A stretch of DNA of 64,000 bases from Catenulispora sp. EB89 (GTDB lineage Bacteria; Actinomycetota; Actinomycetes; Streptomycetales; Catenulisporaceae), in NCBI RefSeq assembly GCF_041261445.1, contig NZ_JBGCCU010000030.1, forward strand, positions 62,001 to 126,000. Reading direction: 5' to 3'. The translations under genes were made by a program, and so were the position numbers. Position 1 is the stretch's first letter. Each line of letters opens with the position of its first letter. The notes below the pieces were generated by a model. That model was given only the letters and a program-made list of their open reading frames with translations, searched no databases and was not told where the DNA came from. This document shows positions 15,667 through 22,910 of the stretch, one piece after another.

Positions 15667-16650
15667 ATGAACCCGAACGGACTGATCGACGTCCACGCCC
15701 ACTTCACCACCGACGACTACGTCAGTACCGCAAAGAACAACGGGCTGCGGGACCCGGACGGCATGCCGGAGGCCTACTGGCCGCGGTGGGACGCTGAGAC
15801 CCACCTGCGGTTGATGGACGAGGTCGGCATCGCGCGGGCGATCCTGTCGATCTCCTCGCCAGGCGTCCATTTCGGCCACGACGAGGCAGCCCGGGCACTT
15901 GCCCGCGACGTCAACGAGGCCGGTGCCGAGATCGCGCATGCACATCCAGACCGTTTCGGGCACTTCGCGTCCCTGCCACTGCCGGATCTCGACGGGGCCC
16001 TGGCAGAGATCGCGCACGCCTTCGACGACCTGCACGCCGACGGCGTCATCCTGATGACCAACAGCGCCGGGCTCTACCTCGGCGACGAGCGGATGCGCCC
16101 AGTGCTCGCCGAGCTCGACCGCCGTGGTGCCGTCGCGTTCCTGCATCCCACCAGTTGCGTCGGCCACGAGGCCCTGGCACTCGGGTACCCGCGCCCGATG
16201 ATCGAGTTCCTGTTTGATACCGCCCGCACCGTGGTCGACCTCATCCTCAGCGGTACGCCGCAGCGGTTTCCCGACATCCAGTTCGTCGTGCCGCATGCCG
16301 GGGGAGTGCTGCCGCTGCTCGCCGACCGTCTGGAGCTGTTCCGCACGATCAGCGGCGACACTGACGGCCCCACCGTGGCCGACGCGCTCGCCGACTTCTA
16401 CTACGACTTGGCCGGCACGCCCGCCGACCGGCAAATGAAAGCCCTGATCAGCATCGCCGAACCTGATCGGCTGCTCTACGGAAGCGACTATGCGTGGACC
16501 CGCTACGAGCAGGCATTGCGCGCGATAGAAGCATTGGATGCGCTTCCGCCGCTCAACGGACAAGACTGGCGACGGCTCACCACCCGCAACGCGCTGCGGC
16601 TCTTCGCGCCGGATCGGATCGGATCACGTCGGATCAGGTCGGATCGGTAG
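15667..16650 (+). CDS. Amidohydrolase-2 family protein (ACMSD/6-methylsalicylate decarboxylase-like)
   Basis: A 327-residue TIM-barrel hydrolase of the PF04909 type. It begins with IDVHAHF (HxH), has GRDVNEAGAEIAHAHPDRFGHFASLPLPD, then AFLHPTS (His ~160), VVPHAGGVLP (His ~206) and LLYGSDYAW (Asp ~274). This set is typical of aminocarboxymuconate-semialdehyde decarboxylase relatives, many of which are non-oxidative decarboxylases of aromatic acids. ATG 15667 is in the conventional place; GTG 15586 would add 27 repeat-encoded residues. The C-terminal ~10 residues (GSRRIRSDR) come from a GGATC-rich repeat and look like a recent extension. It is co-transcribed with the amidohydrolase before it under the MarR gene. 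Confidence 0.85.
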   Translation: MNPNGLIDVHAHFTTDDYVSTAKNNGLRDPDGMPEAYWPRWDAETHLRLMDEVGIARAILSISSPGVHFGHDEAARALARDVNEAGAEIAHAHPDRFGHFASLPLPDLDGALAEIAHAFDDLHADGVILMTNSAGLYLGDERMRPVLAELDRRGAVAFLHPTSCVGHEALALGYPRPMIEFLFDTARTVVDLILSGTPQRFPDIQFVVPHAGGVLPLLADRLELFRTISGDTDGPTVADALADFYYDLAGTPADRQMKALISIAEPDRLLYGSDYAWTRYEQALRAIEALDALPPLNGQDWRRLTTRNALRLFAPDRIGSRRIRSDR

Positions 16651-16660
16651 CCCGAACGAA

Positions 16661-16720
16661 CGGGCATCGAACGGACGGGCATCGAACGGACGGGCATCGA
16701 ACGGACGGGCATCGAACGGA
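16661..16720 (+). repeat. Four perfect 15-bp tandem repeats
   Basis: CGGGCATCGAACGGA is repeated four times without a mismatch (16661-16720), ten bases behind the amidohydrolase stop. Perfect identity implies recent expansion. Confidence 0.95.
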
Positions 16721-16776
16721 CGGGTGCGACCGGTTGGGAAGGCTCGAAAACCGGCCCGGCGGCGGAGCAGGCTCCG

Positions 16777-17130
16777 ATGTGCTCGGTCATCGAGGACGCG
16801 GACCCGGCCGGGATCCGGGCTCTCGTCGATCAGCAGTTTTGACGTCGCCGGACGGATCGCTGCCGCCGGTCTCGTCCCGATCGTCGAGCCCGAGGTGAGT
16901 ATCACCAGCCGGCACAAGGCCGAGGCCGAGGAGCTGCTGCGCGAGGAGTTGCCGCGGCAGGCCGCCGCGTTGCCGCGTTGCCGCCGGACACGGCGATCAT
17001 GGTCAAGCTGACCATCCCCATCCGACCGGGGCTCTACGCGGAACTGGCCGCCGATCCTCGCGTGCTGCGAGTGGCGTATCGCTCGGCTTCGTCGACGGCG
17101 GCGGCCATGCGGTGGAGCTCGTTGCCGTAA
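16777..17130 (+). pseudogene. Class I fructose-bisphosphate aldolase, C-terminal fragment with frameshifts
   Basis: Three consecutive pieces match the C-terminal third of class I aldolase: SVIEDADPAGIRALVDQQF (from ATG 16777), DVAGRIAAAGLVPIVEPEV ... HKAEAEELLREEL, and, in another frame, MVKLTIPIRPGLYAELAADP. The first junction is an extra T (TTT-TGA at about 16838), the second an exact 8-bp duplication GCGTTGCC (16967-16982). Removing one copy restores AALPPDTAIMVKL. The barrel's N-terminal two thirds, including most active-site residues, are absent, and similarity ends near 17076. It is a dead gene; a functional aldolase must be elsewhere if the organism uses one. Confidence 0.85.
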
Positions 17131-17164
17131 GAGTCCTGTCTCGCGCCGGGCGTCGGCCAGTTGT

Positions 17165-17980
17165 CTATGGCCTGGGTCGGGTTTGGAAGATCGGCCATCC
17201 CACCTCGGTCTGCCACAACGACTCGTCTGGGGTGTCGGAGGGGCCGACGAGGTAGTACTCGCGAATCGGTCCGTCGACCGCCAGGGCGTAGCGGGTCACG
17301 TAGTCGGCGAGGGCGCCATAGGTTCGGTCGACTTCGGTGCTGGGACCGCGGTGGACGATCGTGGCGAGCTCCGCCGGCGGGATCACGGTGGTGCTGACGC
17401 GTCCGACCGGCTGCGGCAACGGGTCGGACGGAAGGTAGATCGTGACCCGCCCCCGGCCCTCGGTGAACAGCTCTGTGCCGAAGATGCCTCCCAGCGGCCC
17501 GATCGGCTCGATGTCCTGGGCTGACAGGGTGGCGGACACTTCGCCCATGGCCCCCCGATACCAGGGCACAACGTGGGCCTGGTCAACGGTGTCGGTGATG
17601 GCGGCGGCGGACGTGGCGGCGACATGGCGGTGATTGATCTGAACGGTGCTGTCCTGGGGCCGGTCCAGCAGACCCCGAAGGGACGCGACTGTTTCCTGGG
17701 TCCGGGCCAGGCTGGACTCCAGACGCGCCACGTGGTTGGCGATCACCCGGTTGCGGGTCTCGACGTCGGGAGCCTGGAGCACGACCTGGATGTCGTCGAG
17801 CGGCATCTCCAGGTCGCGGAAGCGGCGGATGATTTGTGCAGTGACGATCTGCTCTGCGGCATAGCGCCGGTACCCGCTGTCCACGTCCACCTCGACCGGC
17901 TCCAACAGACCGAGCTCGTGGTAGTGGCGCAGCATCTTCACGCTCAGATGCGTGGCCCGGGAGAAGTCGCCGATGGGCAT
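17165..17980 (-). CDS. MerR family regulator with GyrI-like ligand domain (BmrR type)
   Basis: A 271-residue activator/repressor. The N-terminal winged helix reads MPIGDFSRATHLSVKMLRHYHELGLL, then SGYRRYAAEQ, typical of MerR proteins that sense drugs. A coiled-coil linker (ANHVARLESSLARTQETV) leads to a GyrI-like effector domain (residues ~120-271) ending in YYLVGPSDTPDESLWQTEVGWPI, which carries the conserved Glu used for cationic ligands in BmrR. I start at ATG 17980, where the family begins; GTG 17992 is an alternative. It is divergent from the SDR at 18110, and both promoters carry MerR-like inverted repeats. It likely controls the SDR-VOC pair. Confidence 0.88.
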   Translation of the reverse strand: MPIGDFSRATHLSVKMLRHYHELGLLEPVEVDVDSGYRRYAAEQIVTAQIIRRFRDLEMPLDDIQVVLQAPDVETRNRVIANHVARLESSLARTQETVASLRGLLDRPQDSTVQINHRHVAATSAAAITDTVDQAHVVPWYRGAMGEVSATLSAQDIEPIGPLGGIFGTELFTEGRGRVTIYLPSDPLPQPVGRVSTTVIPPAELATIVHRGPSTEVDRTYGALADYVTRYALAVDGPIREYYLVGPSDTPDESLWQTEVGWPIFQTRPRP

Positions 17981-18003
17981 CGTCGAGATCACGGACGCAG
18001 TGT

Positions 18004-18026
18004 GACTCTCCCTCTATAGGAGAGTC
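18004..18026 (-). promoter_or_regulatory. MerR-type inverted repeat at the merR promoter
   Basis: GACTCTCC and GGAGAGTC are perfect 8-bp arms separated by 7 bp. On the minus strand TTGACT forms a -35-like element overlapping the palindrome, the usual MerR promoter geometry. It is 24 bp from the MerR start codon. Confidence 0.65.
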
Positions 18027-18044
18027 AAACGCCGACGCCGCTCT

Positions 18045-18062
18045 TGACCCTCCTACGGAGGG
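18045..18062 (+). promoter_or_regulatory. MerR-type inverted repeat at the SDR promoter
   Basis: CCCTCC-TAC-GGAGGG (18048-18062) directly follows the -35-like TTGACC (18044-18049). This placement of the palindrome in the spacer is typical of MerR-activated promoters and faces the SDR at 18110. Confidence 0.6.
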
Positions 18063-18109
18063 AGCGCAAAGCCTGAGGTCAGACCGTTCTGCACAGAAGT
18101 GAGGATGTC

Positions 18110-18841
18110 ATGAGCACGACCGCAGGAACTGTTGGAACAGCACTGGTGACCGGGGCCACCCACGGCATCGGCCGGGCGGCTGCGCTGCGCCTGGCCCGAG
18201 ACGGATGGGAGGTCGTCGTCCACGGCCGCGACGCCGAGCGAGGCGCCCAGGTCGTCGCCGCCATCGAAGCCGAGGGCGGCCGAGCCCGCTTCGTGGCCGC
18301 CGACGTGACCGACATCGGCGAGGTGCGCCGCCTGGCGCAGGCGGCCGGCGAGGTCGACGCGCTGGTCAACAACGTCGGCACCTCGTGGTTCGGGCCGACC
18401 GCCGACCTCGACGGTCCCGGGTACGACGCCCTGTTCGACGGCAACGTCCGCTCCGCCTACTTCCTCGTCGCCGCTGTGGCGCCGGCCATGGCCGGTCGGG
18501 GCCGGGGGAGCATCATCAACCTGGGGAGCATGGCCGGCACAGTCGGCCTGGAGGGCGCCGCCGCCTACGGTGCCACCAAGGCGGCCCTGGCCTCGATGAC
18601 CCGCTCGTGGGCGGCCGAGTTCAGTCCCCTGGGGGTTCGGGTCAACGCCGTCACGCCCGGTGCGGTGCACAGCATCCCGGAGCTGTACGACGTCACCGAG
18701 GGCTTCGGTAAGACCTCACTGCTCGGACGTGGCGCCCAGGTCGACGAGATCGCCGAGGTCATCGCCTTCCTCGCCTCAGACAAAGCCAGCTACGTGACCG
18801 GTGCGGTCATCGCCGCCGACGGCGGCCGCACCGCGATCTAG
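18110..18841 (+). CDS. SDR family NAD(P)-dependent oxidoreductase (MerR module)
   Basis: A 243-residue classical SDR with TGATHGIG (~17), LVNNVG (~84), LGSMAG with the catalytic Ser, and YGATK with Tyr/Lys near 155-159; it ends VTGAVIAADGG. HGRDAERG after beta-2 suggests NADP(H). GAGG precedes ATG 18110. It parallels the SDR at 8242 almost position by position, including SWFGPT, FVAAD and TRSWAAE, so one arose from the other by duplication or both were acquired. The VOC gene follows after 61 bp. Together with the divergent MerR gene this forms a compact module that may process a compound the MerR protein senses. Confidence 0.9.
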   Translation: MSTTAGTVGTALVTGATHGIGRAAALRLARDGWEVVVHGRDAERGAQVVAAIEAEGGRARFVAADVTDIGEVRRLAQAAGEVDALVNNVGTSWFGPTADLDGPGYDALFDGNVRSAYFLVAAVAPAMAGRGRGSIINLGSMAGTVGLEGAAAYGATKAALASMTRSWAAEFSPLGVRVNAVTPGAVHSIPELYDVTEGFGKTSLLGRGAQVDEIAEVIAFLASDKASYVTGAVIAADGGRTAI

Positions 18842-18902
18842 CGCGGGCATCTCGATCGACAGCAAGAGACAGACAGCAAGAGGTAAAGGAGGACTGAGAT
18901 CC

Positions 18903-19313
18903 ATGCAGCTACTCGGGTTGGATCACATCGGAATCGTCGTGCGCGACATCAACGAAGCCATCGCCCGGGCGGGCGACACCGTCGATGGCACAGCTCCTGG
19001 CGAGCGTGTTCTCGCCGGCGACATCGACCTGCAGTTTCTGCTCTTCGGTGAAACACGCCTGGAGTTGATCGAGGCGCGCGCTGCCGGTTTCGGCATGCCG
19101 ATGCTCAAGGACGGCGAGACCGCGGTCATCGGCCATCTCGGATATGAAGTCGACGACCTCGACGACACCAAGGCCGAACTGGCCCGCCGAGGGGTCGCCC
19201 TGCAGGGCGAGTTCAAGACCGACGAGGTCCGCTCGATCTTCACGGTGCCGGAGACGACGTTCGGGCTGACCCTGCAGTTCATGGAGTACAAGGGCCGCAG
19301 GACGGGTGAGTGA
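18903..19313 (+). CDS. VOC family protein, methylmalonyl-CoA epimerase-like
   Basis: A 136-residue VOC protein starting at ATG 18903 after an AAAGGAGGA site, one of the strongest ribosome sites in the window. Its metal-ligand pattern is visible: LDHIGIVV (His ~8), LELIEA (Glu), GHLGYEVDDLDD (His) and LTLQFMEY (Glu), as in methylmalonyl-CoA epimerase and related lyases. It is probably metal-bound and co-transcribed with the SDR. A 14-bp near-duplication (GACAGCAAGAG) lies in the short gap before it. Whether it is a true epimerase is doubtful, since no methylmalonyl-CoA mutase is nearby. The SDR context argues for a catabolic or detoxifying role. Confidence 0.82.
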   Translation: MQLLGLDHIGIVVRDINEAIARAGDTVDGTAPGERVLAGDIDLQFLLFGETRLELIEARAAGFGMPMLKDGETAVIGHLGYEVDDLDDTKAELARRGVALQGEFKTDEVRSIFTVPETTFGLTLQFMEYKGRRTGE

Positions 19314-19370
19314 CCGCCGCGGGGGCCATCAGGGTGTTGCCGCGGTGATCCCGCCGATCTTGGCGGTGCC

Positions 19371-19790
19371 TCACCGCGGCACCGCGCTGCCGAGAGCATG
19401 GACGGCCGCGTAGGAGTCCATGTAGTCGCGCCGGTGGGTCACCTTACGGTTCTGGATCGTGATCACGGAGACGAAGCGGTTCTGGTACGGGCTCCCGGTC
19501 TGCGTCAGATGGCCGTGAACGGCGAATTCGAGGACGACGGTCGAAGTCTCGCGGTCGCGGTGGACGGCCAGTTCGTCGGCGTCGGAAACGGTGATCGCGG
19601 GGTCGGGCTGCATCTCCAGGCCCTGGTTGTTGGTGAGCGAGAGTACCTGCATGTCGACGTCGTGCTCGTCCATGTCCCGTAGCCGCAGTTCGGTGAAGTC
19701 GGGCAGCCGGCGGGCCATGTCCGCCAGGGCGGACTCCCGGAACTTCTGCTGCTGCTTCATGACGATCCCGCGGGTGGTCATGGCGGGCAC
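19371..19790 (-). pseudogene. Chimeric remnant: amidohydrolase N-terminal piece fused to a SnoaL-like tail
   Basis: The 139-codon frame is open but composite. Residues ~25-65 (RRLPDFTELRLRDMDEHDVD, MQVLSLTNNQGLEMQPDPA) match the early barrel region of amidohydrolase-2 proteins. From ~70 on, AVHRDRETSTVVLEFAVHGH, SPYQNRFVSVITIQNRKVTH and RRDYMDSYAAVHAL match the second half of a SnoaL-like NTF2-fold protein. Neither half is complete: the amidohydrolase lacks its metal sites after the first loop, and the SnoaL part lacks its first helices. A deletion joining two same-strand genes explains this best. It might still be expressed, but I expect no function. It lies next to an IS5 remnant, a likely cause of the deletion. 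Confidence 0.6.
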
Positions 19791-19855
19791 GGTGAACCTG
19801 CCGGCGCGGGCTGCGGGACTGCTGAACTCTATCCGCGCCGGGTGGGCCGGCCACC

Positions 19856-20237
19856 GGCCCGTCCCCGGTGGACCGGGGTAGGGCCGGCAGCAAGCACCAC
19901 CTGATTGTCGAGGCGTACGGCCTCCCGCTGGCCGCGATCACCACCGGCGGCGACCGCAACGACGTCACCCAGTTGCTCCCGCTGATCCAGGCATCCCGCC
20001 GGTACGAGGCGTCCGCCGCCGGCCACGACGGCGCCCCCGGCACCTGTACGCCGACCGCGGCTATGACCACGAGAGCTACCGCGACCGCGTCCGTACCCTG
20101 CAGATATCACCCCGCACATCGCCCGGCGCGGTACCGAACACGGCTCCGGCGTGGAGATCCGCGAGGACATCCACCACGTGTTCCTCACCCTGGGCTGCGC
20201 CATCATCTGTCGGCGACGACTCCACGCCCACTCTTGA
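19856..20237 (+). pseudogene. IS5-family transposase remnant
   Basis: Three frames in order give the C-terminal part of an IS5-type DDE transposase: GPSPVDRGRAGSKHHLIVEA with YGLPLAAITTGGDRNDV (first frame, includes a catalytic Asp region), then LYADRGYDHESYRDRVRTL (second frame, the ADRGYD Asp), then ITPHIARRGTEHGSG and EIREDIHHVFLTLGCAIICRRR (third frame). The usual VVER..W.....R helix with the catalytic Glu is deleted. No intact terminal inverted repeats are evident. The element is dead, but it marks past insertion between the MerR module and the BP74-like gene. Confidence 0.8.
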
Positions 20238-20260
20238 TGGAAGTCCTTAGTCGGCTCTCA

Positions 20261-20713
20261 CTAAGGCGCCGGGATTTCCCTGACCAGGCGCGAGGACCAG
20301 TCGCACCAGACGTTCCCGGGAAGGAAGGCGCCGCCGGCCTCGTCGAGGTGTTCCTCGACGTAGGGGATGGTGGCGTCGCAGACCTCGATGGCGGCATCGA
20401 AGAATGAGATGGTCTCCGGCGTGAGGTGGTAGCTCCAACGAGGGTTGTACGGCGCCGTCCTGTGCTTGATGCGCCCGATGATGTGCGGCCGGTCAGTGGT
20501 CTGGCCGGACAGCAGTTCCCGTGCGTGCTCGATGTCCGCGGGCTCGTCCAGCTTCACCACGAACTGCGCGTGGGTGATGTCGGTCATGACGAAGTAGGCC
20601 GCGGCGTTGTCCTTGGTGCGTGCCATCGAGGTGGCGTAGGCCGGTGCGGAAGTAAGTGCGATCATCGCCACGGCGGCGAGTGCGCCGATGGCGGCTTTGA
20701 ACGTGCGGTGCAT
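20261..20713 (-). CDS. Secreted BP74-related protein
   Basis: A 150-residue protein with a clear Sec signal: [20 protein letters not shown] followed by cleavage after APAYA. The mature ~123 residues read [71 protein letters not shown] and [15 protein letters not shown]. This is the conserved domain found in actinobacterial BP74-related proteins, named for a Dictyostelium calcium-binding protein. Two cysteines (EVCD, VWCD) may form a disulfide. AAGGGG precedes ATG 20713. A Zur/Fur-like box lies about 55 bp upstream, so expression may respond to metal supply. It is monocistronic; the biochemical role is unknown. Confidence 0.8.
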   Translation of the reverse strand: MHRTFKAAIGALAAVAMIALTSAPAYATSMARTKDNAAAYFVMTDITHAQFVVKLDEPADIEHARELLSGQTTDRPHIIGRIKHRTAPYNPRWSYHLTPETISFFDAAIEVCDATIPYVEEHLDEAGGAFLPGNVWCDWSSRLVREIPAP

Positions 20714-20766
20714 GTGTTTCCCCTTGTCAGATGGGCTTTGCACACGTACCGTAGTCGATCGGTGAC

Positions 20767-20781
20767 TGATAATGATCTTCA
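20767..20781 (-). promoter_or_regulatory. Zur/Fur-like operator upstream of the BP74-like gene
   Basis: TGATAATGATCTTCA is a 15-bp near-palindrome matching the actinobacterial Zur-type consensus TGAWAATGATWTTCA at all but one position, standing out as A/T-rich in a G/C-rich region. It is 54 bp upstream of ATG 20713, where a promoter would be. Confidence 0.55.
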
Positions 20782-20846
20782 TTTCGTGGTGTCGGGCCAG
20801 ATCAGTCCGTTCCAGTGGAAGCGCATTCCATGCAGGTGGCTGCCCT

Positions 20847-21060
20847 TCACTGTGTGACCGTGACTTCGACCACCGTGCCTTCCTGGGCGGTGATCGCGCG
20901 CAAGGTGCGCATGACCGGACCTCTGGGCGGGAGCTCGAGTGTTTTGAGCTCTCGGTCGTGGGCTGGCGGACTTGGATCTCATCGACGAACTCGTGCTGGT
21001 GAAAGCCCAGTTGAGCCAGGGCCGTCGGGGCGCCGTCGCGGATGCGGTCCGACTTCCTGG
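20847..21060 (-). pseudogene. GntR-family regulator, UTRA-domain tail with frameshift
   Basis: On the minus strand [22 protein letters not shown] is followed, after a one-base deletion (GAGAGCTC for GAGGAGCTC), by [20 protein letters not shown] and [12 protein letters not shown]. This is the end of a UTRA effector domain (pattern: E.vrvRmPt.eE...L.lp.g.pvl...Rt...dg.pvEvt). The DNA-binding half and the first part of UTRA are absent. The stretch from 21061 to the next gene at 21297 has no recognisable gene. Regulator targets are unknown; the neighbouring transporter operon has its own PucR gene. Confidence 0.7.
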
Positions 21061-21296
21061 TGTTCTGTCGCGCCATCGGAGTCGACGACGAGCGGCCGGA
21101 CGGGCGCGCCGCCAAGCTCCTCGCGGGACCCTCCGGGCGGCGGACCTGTCCAATCTCGTGCTCCGAGCGCTGGTCGTCTTCGGCTGATTGCACTACTGGT
21201 GCGCGGCTTTTTCGTTCGCCGCGACGACGGCGGCCCCCTTGCCCGCTGCCTACAGTTCACCCACTCGTAGGCGTGGCGGCAGAAGGAGCAGGGCTG

Positions 21297-22910
21297 ATGA
21301 GCAGTGCAGCGGGCTTCGGGGCGAGAAGGGCGGCGTGTGTTCGCCGGGTGGTGGGGGTGGCGGCTGCTGCTTCTGTGGGGGTGTCGCTGGCGGCGTGCGG
21401 TGGGTCGTCTGCTCGGGCCGGTGGTGGCAAGGGCGGCGGTGGCGCGACGATCACCATCGGTATCGCCTCTGACCCCGGGACGCTGAGCCCGACGACGGCG
21501 CTGGCCGGGACTGCGGTCTTGATGATCGGGTACGCGTACGACCGGCTCGTCCACATCTCCGATGATGGCAAGCTCACTCCGGGGGTCGCCGAGAAGTGGA
21601 CCGCGACCGCGAACTCTGCGACGTTCACCATCCGGGCCGGCGTTACCTGCCAGGACGGCACGCCGCTGACCGCTGCCGATGTCGCGGCCGAGTACAACTA
21701 CATCGCTGATCCGAAGAACGCCTCGCCGCTGCTCGGTGTCGTGGTTCCGGCGACCGCGAAGGCCACGGCCGACGCCGCCGCGCGCACCGTGTCCATCACT
21801 ACGCAGGCCCCGGCGCCGTTCATCGTTGAGATGACACAGCTGCTGCCGCTCGTGTGCCAGAAGAATCTGGCCGATCCGGGGGCGCTGGCCAAGACCACCA
21901 ATGCCAGCGGGCCCTACCAGCTGACCGAGGCCGTCCCCGGCGACCACTACACGTACACCAAGCGTGCGGGCTATGCCTGGGGCCCGGCTGGCGCCACCGA
22001 CGCCGATATGCCGGTCACTGTGATCTTCAAGGTGGTGGCGAATCCGTCGACGGCGGCGAACATGCTGCTGTCCGGCCAGTTGAACATCGCACAGATCAAC
22101 GGCCCCGATACCCAGCGCCTGGATGGGGCCCGCGTCGGCAAGAAGAGCACGCTGACGCCGTTCGGCTTCATGACCTTCAACGAGGCCGCCGGGCACGACA
22201 CCGCCGATCCCGCGGTGCGCAAGGCGCTGGTCGAGGCGCTGGACCTGAAGCAGATCGGGTCGGTGGCCACCGGCGGCACCGGGCAGCCGGCCACCACGAT
22301 CGGCGAAGTGGCCCCGAACCCGTGCACCGGCGACAGTGTCACCGGCAACCTTCCGGCGCATGACCCGGTCCAGGCCGCCGCCGATCTGACCGCGGCCGGC
22401 TGGACGAAGGGCGGCCAGGGCTGGACCAAGGACGGCAAGCAGCTGACCGTTACCCAGCTCCACTCCTCGCAGCTGGGCCCGGATGCGGCCGCCTCCTATG
22501 AGCTGGCCGCCAAGCAGTGGACCGACTTCGGTGTGAAGGTCGAGGACAAGGCCGTGGATGCGACCACGACGGTGACCACCCTGGCCTCCGGCGGCTACGA
22601 CGTGTCCTGGATCCCGGTCAGCGTTCCGTTGCCGGACCAGTTGGCCCGGTTCTACGACGGACCGACCCCGCCGAACGGTACCGACTTCGGCGCGGTCGCG
22701 AACCCGGACTACACCAGACTGAGCAAGCAGGCGATGGCGGTGGCCGGCAAGGACGGTTGCCCGCTGTGGCAACAGGCTGATGCCGCGCTGGTCAAGCGGG
22801 TGGACGTGGTGCCGATCGTGGACAGTCTGCTCGGCTGGTACGGCAAGGGTGTCAGCTACGACGTCGACGGCGCCGGTCCCATCCCGAGCAGCCTGCGAGC
22901 GGGCAGCTGA
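21297..22910 (+). CDS. Peptide ABC transporter substrate-binding lipoprotein (SBP_bac_5)
   Basis: A 537-residue solute-binding protein of the DppA/OppA family. MSSAAGFGARRAACVRR leads into a hydrophobic stretch and the lipobox SLAAC (Cys ~34), so it is anchored outside the membrane. The mature part shows the family features: SDPGTLSPTTA, YDRLVHISDDGKLTPGVAEKW, TFTIRAGVTCQDGTPLTAADV and HDTADPAVRKALVEALD. AAGGAG precedes ATG 21297. Its stop overlaps the permease start (TGATG), so it heads the transport operon. A peptide ligand is likely; nickel or oligosaccharide cannot be excluded, but the peptidase genes downstream favour peptides. Confidence 0.9.
   Translation: MSSAAGFGARRAACVRRVVGVAAAASVGVSLAACGGSSARAGGGKGGGGATITIGIASDPGTLSPTTALAGTAVLMIGYAYDRLVHISDDGKLTPGVAEKWTATANSATFTIRAGVTCQDGTPLTAADVAAEYNYIADPKNASPLLGVVVPATAKATADAAARTVSITTQAPAPFIVEMTQLLPLVCQKNLADPGALAKTTNASGPYQLTEAVPGDHYTYTKRAGYAWGPAGATDADMPVTVIFKVVANPSTAANMLLSGQLNIAQINGPDTQRLDGARVGKKSTLTPFGFMTFNEAAGHDTADPAVRKALVEALDLKQIGSVATGGTGQPATTIGEVAPNPCTGDSVTGNLPAHDPVQAAADLTAAGWTKGGQGWTKDGKQLTVTQLHSSQLGPDAAASYELAAKQWTDFGVKVEDKAVDATTTVTTLASGGYDVSWIPVSVPLPDQLARFYDGPTPPNGTDFGAVANPDYTRLSKQAMAVAGKDGCPLWQQADAALVKRVDVVPIVDSLLGWYGKGVSYDVDGAGPIPSSLRAGS

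Noticed and set aside
16661-16720. The 15-bp perfect array as an iteron-type origin or partition site
   Set aside because: No DnaA boxes, Rep or ParB gene or A/T-rich element nearby; many similar arrays sit at ordinary gene ends.
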